From Paenibacillus durus ATCC 35681 (GTDB taxonomy: Bacteria; Bacillota; Bacilli; Paenibacillales; Paenibacillaceae): a stretch of DNA of 64,000 bases. The notes under the pieces are model-generated. The model was not told the DNA's origin. It ran no database searches and worked only from the letters and a program-made list of their open reading frames with translations. The translations under genes and the position numbers were made by a program. The stretch's first letter is position 1, and every line of letters begins with the position of its first letter. The stretch lies in contig NZ_CP011114.1 of NCBI RefSeq assembly GCF_000993825.1, positions 186,001-250,000 of the forward strand. Direction: 5' to 3'. Positions 35,914 to 45,407 of this stretch are shown one piece after another.

Positions 35914-36014
35914 CTAGTTTTTATACAAAATGAATATCGCCCTATCCAGCATATGGTATAGTAATAGTTAGCGATTATGGGTCTAAGGAACTGGGGGATT
36001 TTGGGGGGAGAAGG

Positions 36015-37274
36015 GTGTATTGTCATCAATGCGGGGCCAAAAGCGCTCCGAAACAAAAAGTATGCGACAAGTGCGGGGCGAGATTACTGACGGCGGAAGA
36101 ACGGCAGGTCCTGCTGGAAGTGGCCGCCGGGGCAGAGGCGATTCAGCAGCCGGCGACGGCGGCGCATCGCCCGGGGGAGACGCTTTCGGGCCAGGACGTC
36201 AAGACAGGGGCAAAAGGGAAGGCTTCGGGAGCAGGGCGCGTGTTTCTTTGGCTGATTCCCCTGCTGCTTGCGGGAAGTGCGGGTCTGGCGCTTACGATGT
36301 ATTACAACTATGAGCAGTCGTTGAACCGCGAGGTGACGGGATTGCAGCAGAAGGCTAAAAAAGAAGCTTTGGCCGGACACTATTCGTCGGCCGTTCAGCT
36401 GCTGGAAGAGGCAGAAGGGAAACGGCCCCGTTACACCGCGCTTCGCCAGGACCGCGAGCTTGCAGCCAAGGCGGCGGAGCTGCAGCTGCAGCTGGAGAAG
36501 ACCTCGGGGCTGCTGAAGGAGCAAAAGCTGGACGCCGGCGAAAAGGCGCTGAACCAAATCGCCAATAGGGTAAACAACCGGCAAGAGCCGCTGTTTACTC
36601 CGCTTAAGAAGCAGCTTGCTGCGGGTCAGGTGAAGCTGGCGGTGCTGAAGGTGAAGAGCGAGCTGGACAAGCTGAATACGGTGGATGCTTTGGGCGAGAA
36701 GCTGGACAAGGTAAGCGGCCTGTCCGGCCAAGAGGCTGCGGCAGTAAAAGCGCAGATCATCGGCAAGATCGTCGGAATCAGCTATGCGGCGGCCGAGCGT
36801 AAGCTTCGGGACAAAGACTTCGCCGGAGCCATGGCGGAGGTGGACAGCGGTCTGTTCTACGCCGTGGGCAACAAGAAGCTGACCGCGTACCGGAAGCAGA
36901 TTGCGGATGCCAAGCAGGCGTTTGAACGGGCGGAGGCGAAGCGCATCCAGCTTGCCGAACAGAAAGCGGCGGAAGAGGAGCTGAATAACCGGACGGCGGC
37001 GGTTGAGGTATCCGGCCTGCATGTGGTGCTGGACGATTACGGTGATTTGCAAATCACCGGAACGGTCACCAACAAGGCGACCCGGCCGATTTATTCGGTC
37101 AGCATCAGTCTCGACATCTATGATTCTTCAGGGGCGTATCTGGGAAATACCTATGCCGGCGTATCTCCGTATCATCTGGAGCCGGGGGAGTCGGGCGATT
37201 TTACCACTTGGTATTATGGGGTATACAGCCAGGCCCAAGCCTCTGTTGTCAACGCAACCTGGTATTTGGAGTAG
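36015..37274 (+). CDS. Zinc-ribbon membrane protein with C-terminal FxLYD-like domain
   Basis: The 419-residue protein starts at GTG 36015 within a GGGGGGAGAAGG context. It opens with a zinc ribbon 'YCHQCGAKSAPKQKVCDKCG' (four Cys). One membrane helix follows (about 76-96, 'VFLWLIPLLLAGSAGLALTM'), then a long helical, coiled-coil-like extracellular part (100-330, TPR-like spacing), and a C-terminal beta domain of ~90 residues ('ITGTVTNKATRPIYSVSISL') of the FxLYD type. The gene is 12 bases before the HtrA-like protease gene, so the two probably act together in envelope sensing or quality control. High G+C content. Confidence 0.75.
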   Translation: MYCHQCGAKSAPKQKVCDKCGARLLTAEERQVLLEVAAGAEAIQQPATAAHRPGETLSGQDVKTGAKGKASGAGRVFLWLIPLLLAGSAGLALTMYYNYEQSLNREVTGLQQKAKKEALAGHYSSAVQLLEEAEGKRPRYTALRQDRELAAKAAELQLQLEKTSGLLKEQKLDAGEKALNQIANRVNNRQEPLFTPLKKQLAAGQVKLAVLKVKSELDKLNTVDALGEKLDKVSGLSGQEAAAVKAQIIGKIVGISYAAAERKLRDKDFAGAMAEVDSGLFYAVGNKKLTAYRKQIADAKQAFERAEAKRIQLAEQKAAEEELNNRTAAVEVSGLHVVLDDYGDLQITGTVTNKATRPIYSVSISLDIYDSSGAYLGNTYAGVSPYHLEPGESGDFTTWYYGVYSQAQASVVNATWYLE

Positions 37275-37286
37275 GAGGGCCGGATT

Positions 37287-38417
37287 ATGAGTAAAGGGAT
37301 ATGGATAAGCATGATCGCCTGCCTATTGATCGCGGGCGCCGGAGCGGGAGGTACATACTGGATTCGTCAATCAGCTGAGCGCGAGTTGAATAACGGTCCG
37401 CTGCTGGCAGTAGCGGGTCAGACGAAAGCCGCCGCACAGCCGGCAGCCGTTAAAGCGAAGAAGACACGCAAAGAGATTATTGAAGACAGCCAGAAGCGGG
37501 TCGTGACGATTGAAAGCGGGGAAGGGCTCGGTTCGGGATTTCTGTATAACAGTAAAGGTGATTTGCTGACGAACGCGCATGTGGTTGCCGGTTCCCGGGA
37601 TGTAACGGTGCGGACGAAGAGTCACCAGGAGTACAAGGGGAAAGTCATCGGAATTGGCACCGATACGGATGTGGCTGTTGTCCGTGTGACGGAGCTTAAG
37701 CAAACCGAGCCGCTGAAGATTGCCCGCAGCAATAAAGCGGAGATTGGCGATGAAATATTGGCGCTAGGCAGTCCGCTCGGACTGGAGAATACGGTCACGA
37801 CAGGCATTATCAGCGGGCTGGGCCGCAGCTTTGATATCGAGCCTTACACTTATAGCAATATGTACCAGATTTCCGCGCCGATTGCGCCCGGCAACAGCGG
37901 CGGGCCGCTGGTGAGCGCGGAGACGGGCGATGTGCTGGGGATAAACTCCGCCTCCGCCACCGATGAAGCCGGGATTGGCTTCAGCATTCCGATTTCCAGT
38001 GTGCTGAAGCAGGCGGAAGCATGGTCGAAGCATCCGATGACGGAGCTGCTGGACGTAAGCGATGACGGCTACGGCGAGGGAGACGTGCTGACGGACAGCC
38101 GGAGTGTTGTAGCTGCTTTTTATCAAAGTCTGAACGATGGCGATTATGTCACGGCTTACTCTCTGCTCGGTAGCGATTGGCAGAGCAAGACTGACTATGA
38201 GGAGTTCCGCAGCGGTTATTTGAAGACCGGCTATATTACCATAGGGACCCTAACTGCCGAAGAGCAGGACGGCGGCGCTATGGTCAGCGTCGATATTACG
38301 GCCGAAGAACGCCGCGAGACGGGGACCGTATACCAGACTTACCGGATGAGCTACTCGGTGGGGTATGAGAACGGCAATCTGAAGATTTTGCATGGCAAGG
38401 GCAAGAAGGCGGATTAA
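37287..38417 (+). CDS. Membrane-anchored HtrA-like trypsin protease
   Basis: The 376-residue protein has ATG 37287 behind GGAGGG. An N-terminal membrane helix (about 5-27) anchors it. The S1C catalytic triad is complete: His98 ('LLTNAHVVAG'), Asp128 ('GTDTDVAVV') and Ser204 ('APGNSGGPLVS'). There is no PDZ domain, unlike HtrA/DegP; instead a C-terminal domain of about 110 residues ('AFYQSLNDGDYVTAYSLL') resembles an NTF2-like fold. It would work outside the membrane on misfolded or specific proteins, with the zinc-ribbon protein encoded just upstream as likely partner. Confidence 0.87.
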   Translation: MSKGIWISMIACLLIAGAGAGGTYWIRQSAERELNNGPLLAVAGQTKAAAQPAAVKAKKTRKEIIEDSQKRVVTIESGEGLGSGFLYNSKGDLLTNAHVVAGSRDVTVRTKSHQEYKGKVIGIGTDTDVAVVRVTELKQTEPLKIARSNKAEIGDEILALGSPLGLENTVTTGIISGLGRSFDIEPYTYSNMYQISAPIAPGNSGGPLVSAETGDVLGINSASATDEAGIGFSIPISSVLKQAEAWSKHPMTELLDVSDDGYGEGDVLTDSRSVVAAFYQSLNDGDYVTAYSLLGSDWQSKTDYEEFRSGYLKTGYITIGTLTAEEQDGGAMVSVDITAEERRETGTVYQTYRMSYSVGYENGNLKILHGKGKKAD

Positions 38418-38424
38418 AAAAAGG

Positions 38425-38470
38425 GCCATAGCCCCGCTGTTTCAGATAAGAACAGGCGGGCTATGGCTTT
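38425..38470 (+). terminator. Strong, bidirectional terminator
   Basis: GCCATAGCCCCGCTGTT pairs with AACAGGCGGGCTATGGC (one mismatch) and is flanked by A-run and TTT, so it can serve both the protease gene and leftward alsD. Confidence 0.85.
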
Positions 38471-38516
38471 AAGTGTTAGCATGGTCGGGATTGAAAGTTG
38501 CATATTGCAACGGCTC

Positions 38517-39233
38517 TTAGTAAGAGCCTTCAGCAATCATAATGTCGCGCTCCAGGTCGGCTACGGATAAATCCTGCTTCAGATAAGCATTATCCTGCGG
38601 GAGCGCAAGCTGAAAATCAGTACAGGTGCAAATGGAAATGGTACCCTGCTCGAGCACGAAATCCATTACATGTCCACCTCCGTCGCGGACGTCATTGATA
38701 AAATGCAAATGATATCCGGCAACGGCGATCCCTTGTGCGAAAGCGGGAGTCCAGAAACCGGCGATGACGCCGTCCACATCGGCAAAATCAAATGACGGCT
38801 GGGACTTCGTAACCTCCACAAATGGCGGATACGGCTTATCCTGATGCGGCACGGTGCGGGTGTGAACCTCCTGGAAATGACCGTCGATTCGGATCGCATG
38901 GAACAGATTCGGGCTGGGAACCAGATCGTCCAGTATCTTCTCCAGCTCTTGACGGGTTACCGCCTTATTCAGCGGGGCGGTCTGCTGCTGTTCAAAAAAG
39001 GTCACGGAGGAGAACGGCGTACTTTCGTCGAGACTGACTTTTTGGGCGGTTCCGTCAGGGTATAAATGAAAGAATTCCCCGTCAAAGGCGATCATCTCGC
39101 CATCCAACTGATGAAAGGTTCCGATGCCGAAATCGCCGTGCTTTTTCAATTCTCCAAATGTGACTGTCCCATCATACAGACCGCTGAGCAGCGCAACCAT
39201 GGTCGAGGCTTGATAGATGACGTGACTATCCAT
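38517..39233 (-). CDS. alsD: Alpha-acetolactate decarboxylase
   Basis: The 238-residue protein starts at ATG 39233 after AAGGAG. It makes acetoin from acetolactate with release of CO2. The zinc ligands are visible: His175 and His177 ('AGYHLHFINDVRDGGGHV') and His188, together with 'LYDGTVTFGELKKHGDFGIG' at the N-terminus. It lies 42 bases after alsS in the same direction, forming the classic overflow-metabolism pair. No alsR is seen in the window, and in contrast to B. subtilis the order is alsS-alsD without a divergent regulator. Confidence 0.95.
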   Translation of the reverse strand: MDSHVIYQASTMVALLSGLYDGTVTFGELKKHGDFGIGTFHQLDGEMIAFDGEFFHLYPDGTAQKVSLDESTPFSSVTFFEQQQTAPLNKAVTRQELEKILDDLVPSPNLFHAIRIDGHFQEVHTRTVPHQDKPYPPFVEVTKSQPSFDFADVDGVIAGFWTPAFAQGIAVAGYHLHFINDVRDGGGHVMDFVLEQGTISICTCTDFQLALPQDNAYLKQDLSVADLERDIMIAEGSY

Positions 39234-39275
39234 TTATCCTCATCTCCTTTTTAGTGGATGATATACATAATAATA

Positions 39276-40973
39276 TCAGTTTGCCTTATCCGGCAGCAGC
39301 TTTTCCCCTAGCTTGGCGCTGTCTCTGTAGTCAATCGGGATCTCGACGACCACGGGGCCTATTTGATCGAGAGCGCAGCGCAGCACTTCTTCCAGTTCCT
39401 CCGGCCGATTGACCCGTAGGCCTACTGCGCCGAAGCTCTCGGCATATTGGACAATATCAATGCTGCCAAAGTCTACACCCGAGGTTCTGCCGTACTTGTT
39501 CATTTGCTGGAATGCGACCATATTATAGGTGCCGTCGCTCCACACAATATGAACGAGCGGAAGCTTCAGGCGGACCGCCGTTTCCAGTTCCATCGAGGAG
39601 AACAGGAACCCGCCGTCCCCGGATATGGAAATGACTTTCTCGCCCGGACGCACCAGCGCGGCGGCAATGGCCCAAGGCATAGCTACACCGAGGGTTTGCA
39701 TGCCATTGCTGAAGAGCAATCGGCGGGGTTCATAACAGCGGAAATAACGAGCCATCCAGATATAGTGTGAACCGACGTCACAGGTGACCGTCACCTGATC
39801 GTCAATCAGCCTTCGCAAGGTGAAAATAAAATCCAGCGGGTGAACAAGCTCTGAGTGGGAGGAGTAGACTTCATTTCCGTCCTGATCCAGCTTCTGCTGC
39901 AGCTCTTTCAGCACGGAGAGCGATTCGGGGGGGAATAGAAGGCCTTGTAAATGCGAAGCTAACGCTTCGACGGTTAAGACAATGTCGCCGATTAACTCGA
40001 TTCGCGGCTGGTAATCATGGTCGAAGTCCGCCTGCCGGTTATCCAGATGATACACTTGCCGGTCGCCTTCACGATTCCAAAGATGAGCATCGTACTCGAT
40101 CGGATCATAGCCAATCGTCAGGACGACATCGGCTTCTTTCAGCAGAAGATCGCCTGGCTGGTTGCTGAACAAACCGACTCTGCCCATAAAATGTTCTTCC
40201 AGATCACGTGAGATTATGCCGGCTGCCTGAAAAGTCTCAACAACCGGAATGTCGGTGCCGCGGATCAGATTACGGATTGCCGAGGTTACTTCCGGCGAAC
40301 TTGCTTTCATGCCGAGCAGAATAACCGGGAGTTTGGCCTTTCGTATATTGGCGGCGACCGCTTCGACAAGGTCAGAGGGGGCCGGGCCAAGCTGAGGAGT
40401 GGTCAGAGGCCCAAAGTTGAAGGGGACCGCTTTGTCGAGCAGCACATCCATCGGGAGGCTGACAAATGCCGCTCCCGGCTGGCCGGTAGAAGCCTCACGG
40501 AACGCATTCGTAATCGCTTCAGCGACATTATTCGGATGTTCAACTTCCACACTGTATTTCGTGACCGGTTTGAATAAACCGGCATTATCCATGGATTGAT
40601 GCGTATGTTTCAACCGGTCTGCCCGGGAGACGGCCCCTGCGAGCGCCACGACCGGGTCGCTTTCGGAGTTGGCCGTCACGAGCCCCGTAACCAGATTGGA
40701 GGCGCCCGGACCGGAAGTTACCAGGCATACTCCCGGCTTTCCGGTTAAGCGGCCGACAGCCGCCGCCATAAATGCGGCGTTCTGCTCATGCCGGCAAACA
40801 ATAAGCTCTGGGCCCCGTTCCCGCAAAACATCAAATACAGAATCGATTTTGGCTCCGGGAATTCCGAAAATGTATGGAACCCCTTGCGATATCAGACTGT
40901 CAACAACCAGATTAGCACCGGTTGTCGTTGTGGCGATCGGTGTAGAGATTTTTGAATCTGCTCTCGTGCCCAT
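39276..40973 (-). CDS. alsS: Catabolic acetolactate synthase
   Basis: The protein is 565 residues. ATG 40973 lies eight bases after AAGGAGA; the longer open frame (to 41033) has no ribosome site. It joins two pyruvates into acetolactate with TPP. Glu63 ('[14 protein letters not shown]') is the TPP-activating residue, and '[18 protein letters not shown]' with 'SDGTYNM' is the TPP/Mg motif near the C-terminus. The catabolic type is indicated by the absence of a regulatory subunit gene and the linkage to alsD. Confidence 0.94.
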   Translation of the reverse strand: MGTRADSKISTPIATTTTGANLVVDSLISQGVPYIFGIPGAKIDSVFDVLRERGPELIVCRHEQNAAFMAAAVGRLTGKPGVCLVTSGPGASNLVTGLVTANSESDPVVALAGAVSRADRLKHTHQSMDNAGLFKPVTKYSVEVEHPNNVAEAITNAFREASTGQPGAAFVSLPMDVLLDKAVPFNFGPLTTPQLGPAPSDLVEAVAANIRKAKLPVILLGMKASSPEVTSAIRNLIRGTDIPVVETFQAAGIISRDLEEHFMGRVGLFSNQPGDLLLKEADVVLTIGYDPIEYDAHLWNREGDRQVYHLDNRQADFDHDYQPRIELIGDIVLTVEALASHLQGLLFPPESLSVLKELQQKLDQDGNEVYSSHSELVHPLDFIFTLRRLIDDQVTVTCDVGSHYIWMARYFRCYEPRRLLFSNGMQTLGVAMPWAIAAALVRPGEKVISISGDGGFLFSSMELETAVRLKLPLVHIVWSDGTYNMVAFQQMNKYGRTSGVDFGSIDIVQYAESFGAVGLRVNRPEELEEVLRCALDQIGPVVVEIPIDYRDSAKLGEKLLPDKAN

Positions 40974-41189
40974 CCTATCCATCTCCTTGTCTTTGAAATC
41001 TCTGAAAATCCAATTCATTTTCTTTATTTCCATGAATATGCAGAAAGCATGACGCCAACATCTATTATATTCCCATAAAAAGTAAAATCAAGTGAAAAAG
41101 TTCAAATGAATCATAGAAAATTTAGCATAGATCATCGCAATTTCATTTCACGAGATAGTCAAATAAGAAACCAATACCGAGAAGGTCTG

Positions 41190-41198
41190 TGGTATAGT
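41190..41198 (+). promoter_or_regulatory. Extended -10 promoter of the malic enzyme gene
   Basis: TGGTATAGT forms an extended -10 element about 35 bases upstream of the malic-enzyme start; no strong -35 box is seen. Confidence 0.4.
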
Positions 41199-41230
41199 GA
41201 AAGCATAAGTACAGGACAAGGGGGCTCATT

Positions 41231-42658
41231 ATGACGATTGCAACAACGATGATTATCCGGCTGGATATCGAGAAGTCGGTTGCTTCCTTCGGGGATGTCG
41301 CTTCCGGCATTGCCGCGGCGGGCGGGGATATTGTCGCTATAGACGTTATCCGCGCGGGCAGGGAGATCACGACCCGGGATATTACGGTGAATGTGCTCGA
41401 CGCCGGCAACGAGGAGATTATCCGCGTATTGTCGGAAATGCCGGGAATTAAAGTGATCAATGTATCCGACCGGACGTTCCTGGCTCATCTGGGCGGCAAA
41501 ATCGAGATTATCCCAAAGCTGCCAATCAAAAACCGCGAGGATTTGTCGCAAGTGTATACTCCCGGAGTAGCGCGGGTTAGTATGGCTATTGCGGAGGATA
41601 ATTCGAAAGCGTATACATTAACGATGAAACGCAATACGGTTGCGGTCGTGACCGATGGGACTGCGGTGCTGGGCCTGGGGGACATCGGACCGGAAGCCGC
41701 CATGCCGGTAATGGAAGGCAAAGCGATGCTGTTCAAGCAATTGGCCGGAATCGACGCTTTTCCGCTGTGTCTTGATACGAAAGATCCGGATGAAATCATT
41801 AGAATCGTCAAGGCGGTCTCCCCCGGCTTTGGCGGCATCAATCTGGAGGATATCTCCTCTCCGCGCTGCTTTGACATCGAGCGGAGGCTTGCGGAGGATC
41901 TAGATATTCCTGTATTCCACGACGATCAGCATGGTACGGCGGTCGTCGCCCTGGCAGGACTTATGAACGCGCTTACAGTGGTTGGCAAGACGCTGGAGAC
42001 GGCCAAAATCGTCGTCGCCGGCATCGGCGCGGCGGGAGTCTCCATCTGCAATCTGCTGCTGGCTGCGGGAGCCGGGCATGTGTGCGCGGTCGACCGGGAA
42101 GGCATCCTCTGCAAAGGTGTGCCCTATACGAACGAGGAATGGCGGAAACTTGCCTTCTCTACCAATCCCGAGGGTATCCAGGGTCTGCTGGGAGAAGCGG
42201 TGAAGGGGGCGGATGTGTTCATTGGGGTGGCCGGAGGCGGCATCCTGAACGTCGAGCATGTCCAAAGCATGGCTCAAGACAGCATCGTCTTTGCGATGGC
42301 GAATCCCATTCCAGAAATACAGCCGGAGCTGGCAGAGCCGCATGTGCGTGTTCTGGCGACGGGCAGAAGCGATTATCCGAACCAGATCAATAATGTGCTG
42401 TGCTTTCCGGGCTTGTTCCGGGGTGCTCTTGACTGCCGGGCGAGAACCGTCAATCTGGAGATGAAGCTGGCGGCAGCCCGCGCAATCGCGGCGGTGGTTC
42501 AGCCGGATGAACTCAACGAGCTGTATATTATCCCGAGTATTTTTAATGAAAAAGTGGTAGAGCACGTGCGCGGCGCGGTTATCGGGGCGGCCATCCGAAC
42601 CGGCTCAGCGCGCAGAATACCGCCGGATTTCCGAGATCCTAATCATTTACAGAATTAA
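41231..42658 (+). CDS. NAD-dependent malic enzyme with N-terminal ACT domain
   Basis: The 475-residue protein starts at ATG 41231 after CAAGGGG. An ACT-like regulatory domain (about 1-85, 'DIVAIDVIRAGREITTRDIT') precedes the malic enzyme core: 'YTPGVARVSMAIAED', 'DGTAVLGLGDIGPEAAMPVM', the metal-binding 'VFHDDQHGTAVV', and the NAD fold 'IVVAGIGAAGVSICNLLLAA'. It decarboxylates malate to pyruvate, the substrate of the divergent alsS, so the two loci may be tied in overflow metabolism. The ACT domain could sense an amino acid. Cofactor preference is by family, not proven. Confidence 0.93.
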   Translation: MTIATTMIIRLDIEKSVASFGDVASGIAAAGGDIVAIDVIRAGREITTRDITVNVLDAGNEEIIRVLSEMPGIKVINVSDRTFLAHLGGKIEIIPKLPIKNREDLSQVYTPGVARVSMAIAEDNSKAYTLTMKRNTVAVVTDGTAVLGLGDIGPEAAMPVMEGKAMLFKQLAGIDAFPLCLDTKDPDEIIRIVKAVSPGFGGINLEDISSPRCFDIERRLAEDLDIPVFHDDQHGTAVVALAGLMNALTVVGKTLETAKIVVAGIGAAGVSICNLLLAAGAGHVCAVDREGILCKGVPYTNEEWRKLAFSTNPEGIQGLLGEAVKGADVFIGVAGGGILNVEHVQSMAQDSIVFAMANPIPEIQPELAEPHVRVLATGRSDYPNQINNVLCFPGLFRGALDCRARTVNLEMKLAAARAIAAVVQPDELNELYIIPSIFNEKVVEHVRGAVIGAAIRTGSARRIPPDFRDPNHLQN

Positions 42659-42713
42659 CCACAACGGGTACACTTAATGAAAATTTGCTTCGCGCAAAGG
42701 AGATGAAGATCCC

Positions 42714-42917
42714 TTGCATCAACCAGGTGTATTTTATGGAGGAGGGTTTGTCCTTTTAACTTTCATTAGGTGGCTTATATCCATTGGATTGGGGATTTAT
42801 GGGTTTTTTCTGTTCGTTAAACTTGCCCGCAGAGGAATCGAAGCCTTGGATTTGTATATATACGCAAAAAACCGGGAAATACGCGATCATTATGAATCCG
42901 TTCATCCGAAGGAATGA
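42714..42917 (+). CDS. Small membrane protein, function unknown
   Basis: 67 residues from a TTG start at 42714, with AAAGGAG 14 bases upstream. One hydrophobic segment (about 14-34) is followed by a charged helical tail ('RGIEALDLYIYAKNREIRDH'). No family recognised. It sits between the malic enzyme gene and the pair at 42966-43603. Confidence 0.5.
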   Translation: MHQPGVFYGGGFVLLTFIRWLISIGLGIYGFFLFVKLARRGIEALDLYIYAKNREIRDHYESVHPKE

Positions 42918-42965
42918 TGCCTTGATTGTGATACAATAATAGCAATAGCAATTGGAGGTGGCGAA

Positions 42966-43223
42966 ATGCGCTGGCAAGAAGTACAGGAACGGTTTCCGGC
43001 TGAATGGGTTGTTTTGGAAGCAACGAAGGCTCACTCCGATGGAGGTCATCGATATATTGAAGAAGTGGTTGTAATCGATGCGTTTGCCGATTCTACGGAG
43101 GCACTTCGCCGCTACAGCGAACTGCACCGGCAAGAACCTGACCGCGAATATTGCTTCTTCCACACATCCCGACCGGAACTGATAGCGAGGGAACGTTATG
43201 TTGGAGTTCGAGGGCCAAGATGA
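42966..43223 (+). CDS. Small partner gene of the retropepsin-like protein
   Basis: 85 residues with ATG 42966 behind GGAGGTG. Compact, soluble, acidic, with an N-terminal 'MRWQEVQERFPAEWVVLEAT' and conserved-looking 'YIEEVVVIDAFADSTEALRR' segment. Its stop overlaps the start of the aspartic protease gene (AGATGA), so both are co-translated, as in many two-gene protease/partner or toxin-antitoxin pairs. No assigned family; the partner idea is context only. Confidence 0.65.
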   Translation: MRWQEVQERFPAEWVVLEATKAHSDGGHRYIEEVVVIDAFADSTEALRRYSELHRQEPDREYCFFHTSRPELIARERYVGVRGPR

Positions 43224-43603
43224 ATATAACTGAGGAATACGGATTGCCCTTTGTAAGAATAGTGATTGTTTTTAGGGGGAAAGAACTTGAACTGAATAAG
43301 ATGCTGCTCGATACGGGATCGGCAAGTACGCTTTTCAATGCTGATTTGGTCCGGGAGATTGGGATTATTCCTGAAGAAAATGATGTTGTGGATACCATTC
43401 GAGGAGTAGGTGGAGTGGAGTACGTATACACCAAATTCTTGGAAGCCATCCATTTCGATGGTCACTCGATTTCACATTTTCAGGTCGAGATTGGAAGCAT
43501 GGACTATGGTATGGAGATTGATGGTATTATTGGATTTGATTTAATGAAGGCAATTGGTCTAATAATCGATACGAATGAAATGACAGTCAACTCACATCTG
43601 TAA
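43220..43603 (+). CDS. Retropepsin-like aspartic protease
   Basis: The 127-residue protein starts at ATG 43220, overlapping the previous stop; the longer frame from 43151 overlaps the partner gene and is not preferred. It carries the catalytic 'LDTGSASTLFN' (DTGSA) motif near residue 31 and a later 'IDGIIGFDLMKAIG' segment, the second conserved block of clan AA aspartic proteases. A single-domain protein of this size would act as a homodimer, like retroviral protease. Substrate unknown. Terminator at 43666. Confidence 0.85.
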   Translation: MNITEEYGLPFVRIVIVFRGKELELNKMLLDTGSASTLFNADLVREIGIIPEENDVVDTIRGVGGVEYVYTKFLEAIHFDGHSISHFQVEIGSMDYGMEIDGIIGFDLMKAIGLIIDTNEMTVNSHL

Positions 43604-43665
43604 TTGATATAGAATGCTGTATTCTGAGGCTAGAAACACTGTGAGTAAAAGAGTAAAATGGATAA

Positions 43666-43698
43666 CCCCGCCAGGCTTAAGGCCTGACGGGGATGTTT
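43666..43698 (+). terminator. Terminator after the retropepsin-like gene
   Basis: CCCCGCCAGGC-ttaa-GGCCTGACGGGG hairpin followed by ATGTTTG; a second hairpin, CCGTCC-ctaaca-GGACGG, lies at about 43770-43787. Confidence 0.65.
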
Positions 43699-43823
43699 GC
43701 GTTTAAAATATAAGAAAGTATAAGCTTCGCGCTTATCATTTGCCTTATATTTCTACGAGAAACGATACCGTCCCTAACAGGACGGCGCAGCCGTTTCTTC
43801 TTTAGTATTGAAATCGGCCGGAA

Positions 43824-45407
43824 TTATGCTTTCGCCGCCAACTCCCGAGCCCGCAGCTCGACGCGGCGGATCTTGCCCGAGCTTGTCTTCGGGAGGTCGG
43901 AGATAAACTCGATTTTGCGCGGATATTTATAGGGAGCCGTGATTGCCTTGGTATGCGCCTGCAGTTCTTTCGCAAGCTCCGGCGAGCCGGAGACTCCGTC
44001 TTTGAGCACGACAAAAGCTTTAACCACATGCCCCCGGATTTCGTCGGGACTGGCTACGACCGCGCATTCTTTGACCAGCGGATGCTTCATCAGCGCTTCC
44101 TCCACCTCGAAGGGCCCGATTGTATACCCGGAGCTGATAATGATGTCGTCGCCGCGTCCCTCAAACCAGAAGTAGCCGTCCTCGTCTTTGGCCGCCCGGT
44201 CGCCGGTAATAAAGTATTCGCCGCGAATGCTGCCCGCTTTGCGTTCCGGTTCTTTGTAGTACGCCTGGAACAAAGCCGGCATGCTCACATGAACGGCAAT
44301 ATCGCCGACCTCGCCTGGAGGAAGAGGAATACCGTTCTCGTCCACGACATCGATCATCCCCTGAGCGGTTGCCCGACCCATGGAGCCGATACGGATCGGC
44401 ATGTTCTTGAGCGTACCGATCAGCAGCGTGCTTTCCGTCTGCCCGTAGCCGTCGCGGATGGTGATGTCGAAATGGCGCTTGAACTCGTTGATGACCTCCT
44501 GGTTCAGAGGCTCTCCGGCGGATACGGCGCAGCGCAGGCGGGAAAGGTCATACCGTCCGAGTCCGTCAATTTTGGCCATAAGCCGGTATTCTGTCGGCGT
44601 ACAGCATAAGACGTGGATATCACGCTCCTGAATCAGCTGCAAATAGCGGTTGGGCTGAAAAGCGCCATTATAGATAAAGCCGGTGGCTCCATTGCCGAGT
44701 ACCGACAGAAACGGGCTCCAAATCCATTTCTGCCAGCCGGGAGCGGCCGTTGCCCATACCGTGTCCGATTCATGAATATCAAGCCACAGCGAAGTGATGC
44801 GCAGATGCGCATAGCCCCATCCATGGCTGTGAACAACCGCCTTCGGGTTACCGGTGGTGCCGGAGGTGTAAGCGAGAATCGCCATATCATCCCGGGTGGT
44901 GGGAGCTGCGGCAAATGTATCCGGCTGGCCTTCCATCAGCCCCTCCAGTGCCACCCAGCCGGATTCGGCTTCACTGCCATCTGCCGAAACCGAGAGGAGG
45001 AACTCGAGCGCGGGCAGGTCATCCGCGATTTTATTCACTTCTCCCGTCACCTCCGACCAGGATATGACCGCTCTGGCTTCGGAGTGGCGGAGCCGATAGT
45101 CGAGATCCTTCGAGCGCAGCATTTCCGAAGAAGGAATGATGACAAGCCCAAGCTTCAAGCAGGCCAGATATATAACATAGGCGATGATTCTGCGCGGAAC
45201 CATAACGAGGACCCGGTCGCCCTGACGCAGTCCCAGCCCCGCCAGGCCTCCGGCCAGCCGGTTGGCCAGCTTCATCAGTTCGCCATACGTAATTTCCTCG
45301 TATTCCCCTTTATCGCTCAACCATTTAAGCGCAAGCTTGCCGGACGGATGGCGTTCCATCTCAGACGTCATATTGTAGCGTTCCGGGGCTATCCATTGCT
45401 CTTTCAT
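43824..45407 (-). CDS. AMP-forming acyl-CoA synthetase (medium-chain/acetyl type)
   Basis: The 527-residue protein starts at ATG 45407 with GGGAGA upstream. It is an ANL-superfamily enzyme with the P-loop-like 'ILAYTSGTTGNPKAVVHSHG', 'DGYGQTESTLLIG' (A5 motif), 'YFITGDRAAKDEDGYFWFEG' (A7), 'GRGDDIIISSGYTIGPFEVE' (A8), and catalytic Lys in 'DLPKTSSGKIRRVELR' near residue 515. Like ACSM-type ligases it would activate acetate, propionate or a short/medium acid to its CoA ester. Substrate cannot be told. It is a single leftward gene. Confidence 0.92.
   Translation of the reverse strand: MKEQWIAPERYNMTSEMERHPSGKLALKWLSDKGEYEEITYGELMKLANRLAGGLAGLGLRQGDRVLVMVPRRIIAYVIYLACLKLGLVIIPSSEMLRSKDLDYRLRHSEARAVISWSEVTGEVNKIADDLPALEFLLSVSADGSEAESGWVALEGLMEGQPDTFAAAPTTRDDMAILAYTSGTTGNPKAVVHSHGWGYAHLRITSLWLDIHESDTVWATAAPGWQKWIWSPFLSVLGNGATGFIYNGAFQPNRYLQLIQERDIHVLCCTPTEYRLMAKIDGLGRYDLSRLRCAVSAGEPLNQEVINEFKRHFDITIRDGYGQTESTLLIGTLKNMPIRIGSMGRATAQGMIDVVDENGIPLPPGEVGDIAVHVSMPALFQAYYKEPERKAGSIRGEYFITGDRAAKDEDGYFWFEGRGDDIIISSGYTIGPFEVEEALMKHPLVKECAVVASPDEIRGHVVKAFVVLKDGVSGSPELAKELQAHTKAITAPYKYPRKIEFISDLPKTSSGKIRRVELRARELAAKA

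Noticed and set aside
36084..37052. 322-codon open frame on the minus strand
   Set aside because: It is antisense to the zinc-ribbon gene, a G+C-rich coding region; the product is only Leu/Arg/Gln-rich with no motif and no ribosome site.
41900..42565. 221-codon open frame on the minus strand
   Set aside because: Antisense to the malic enzyme; composition typical of a shadow frame.
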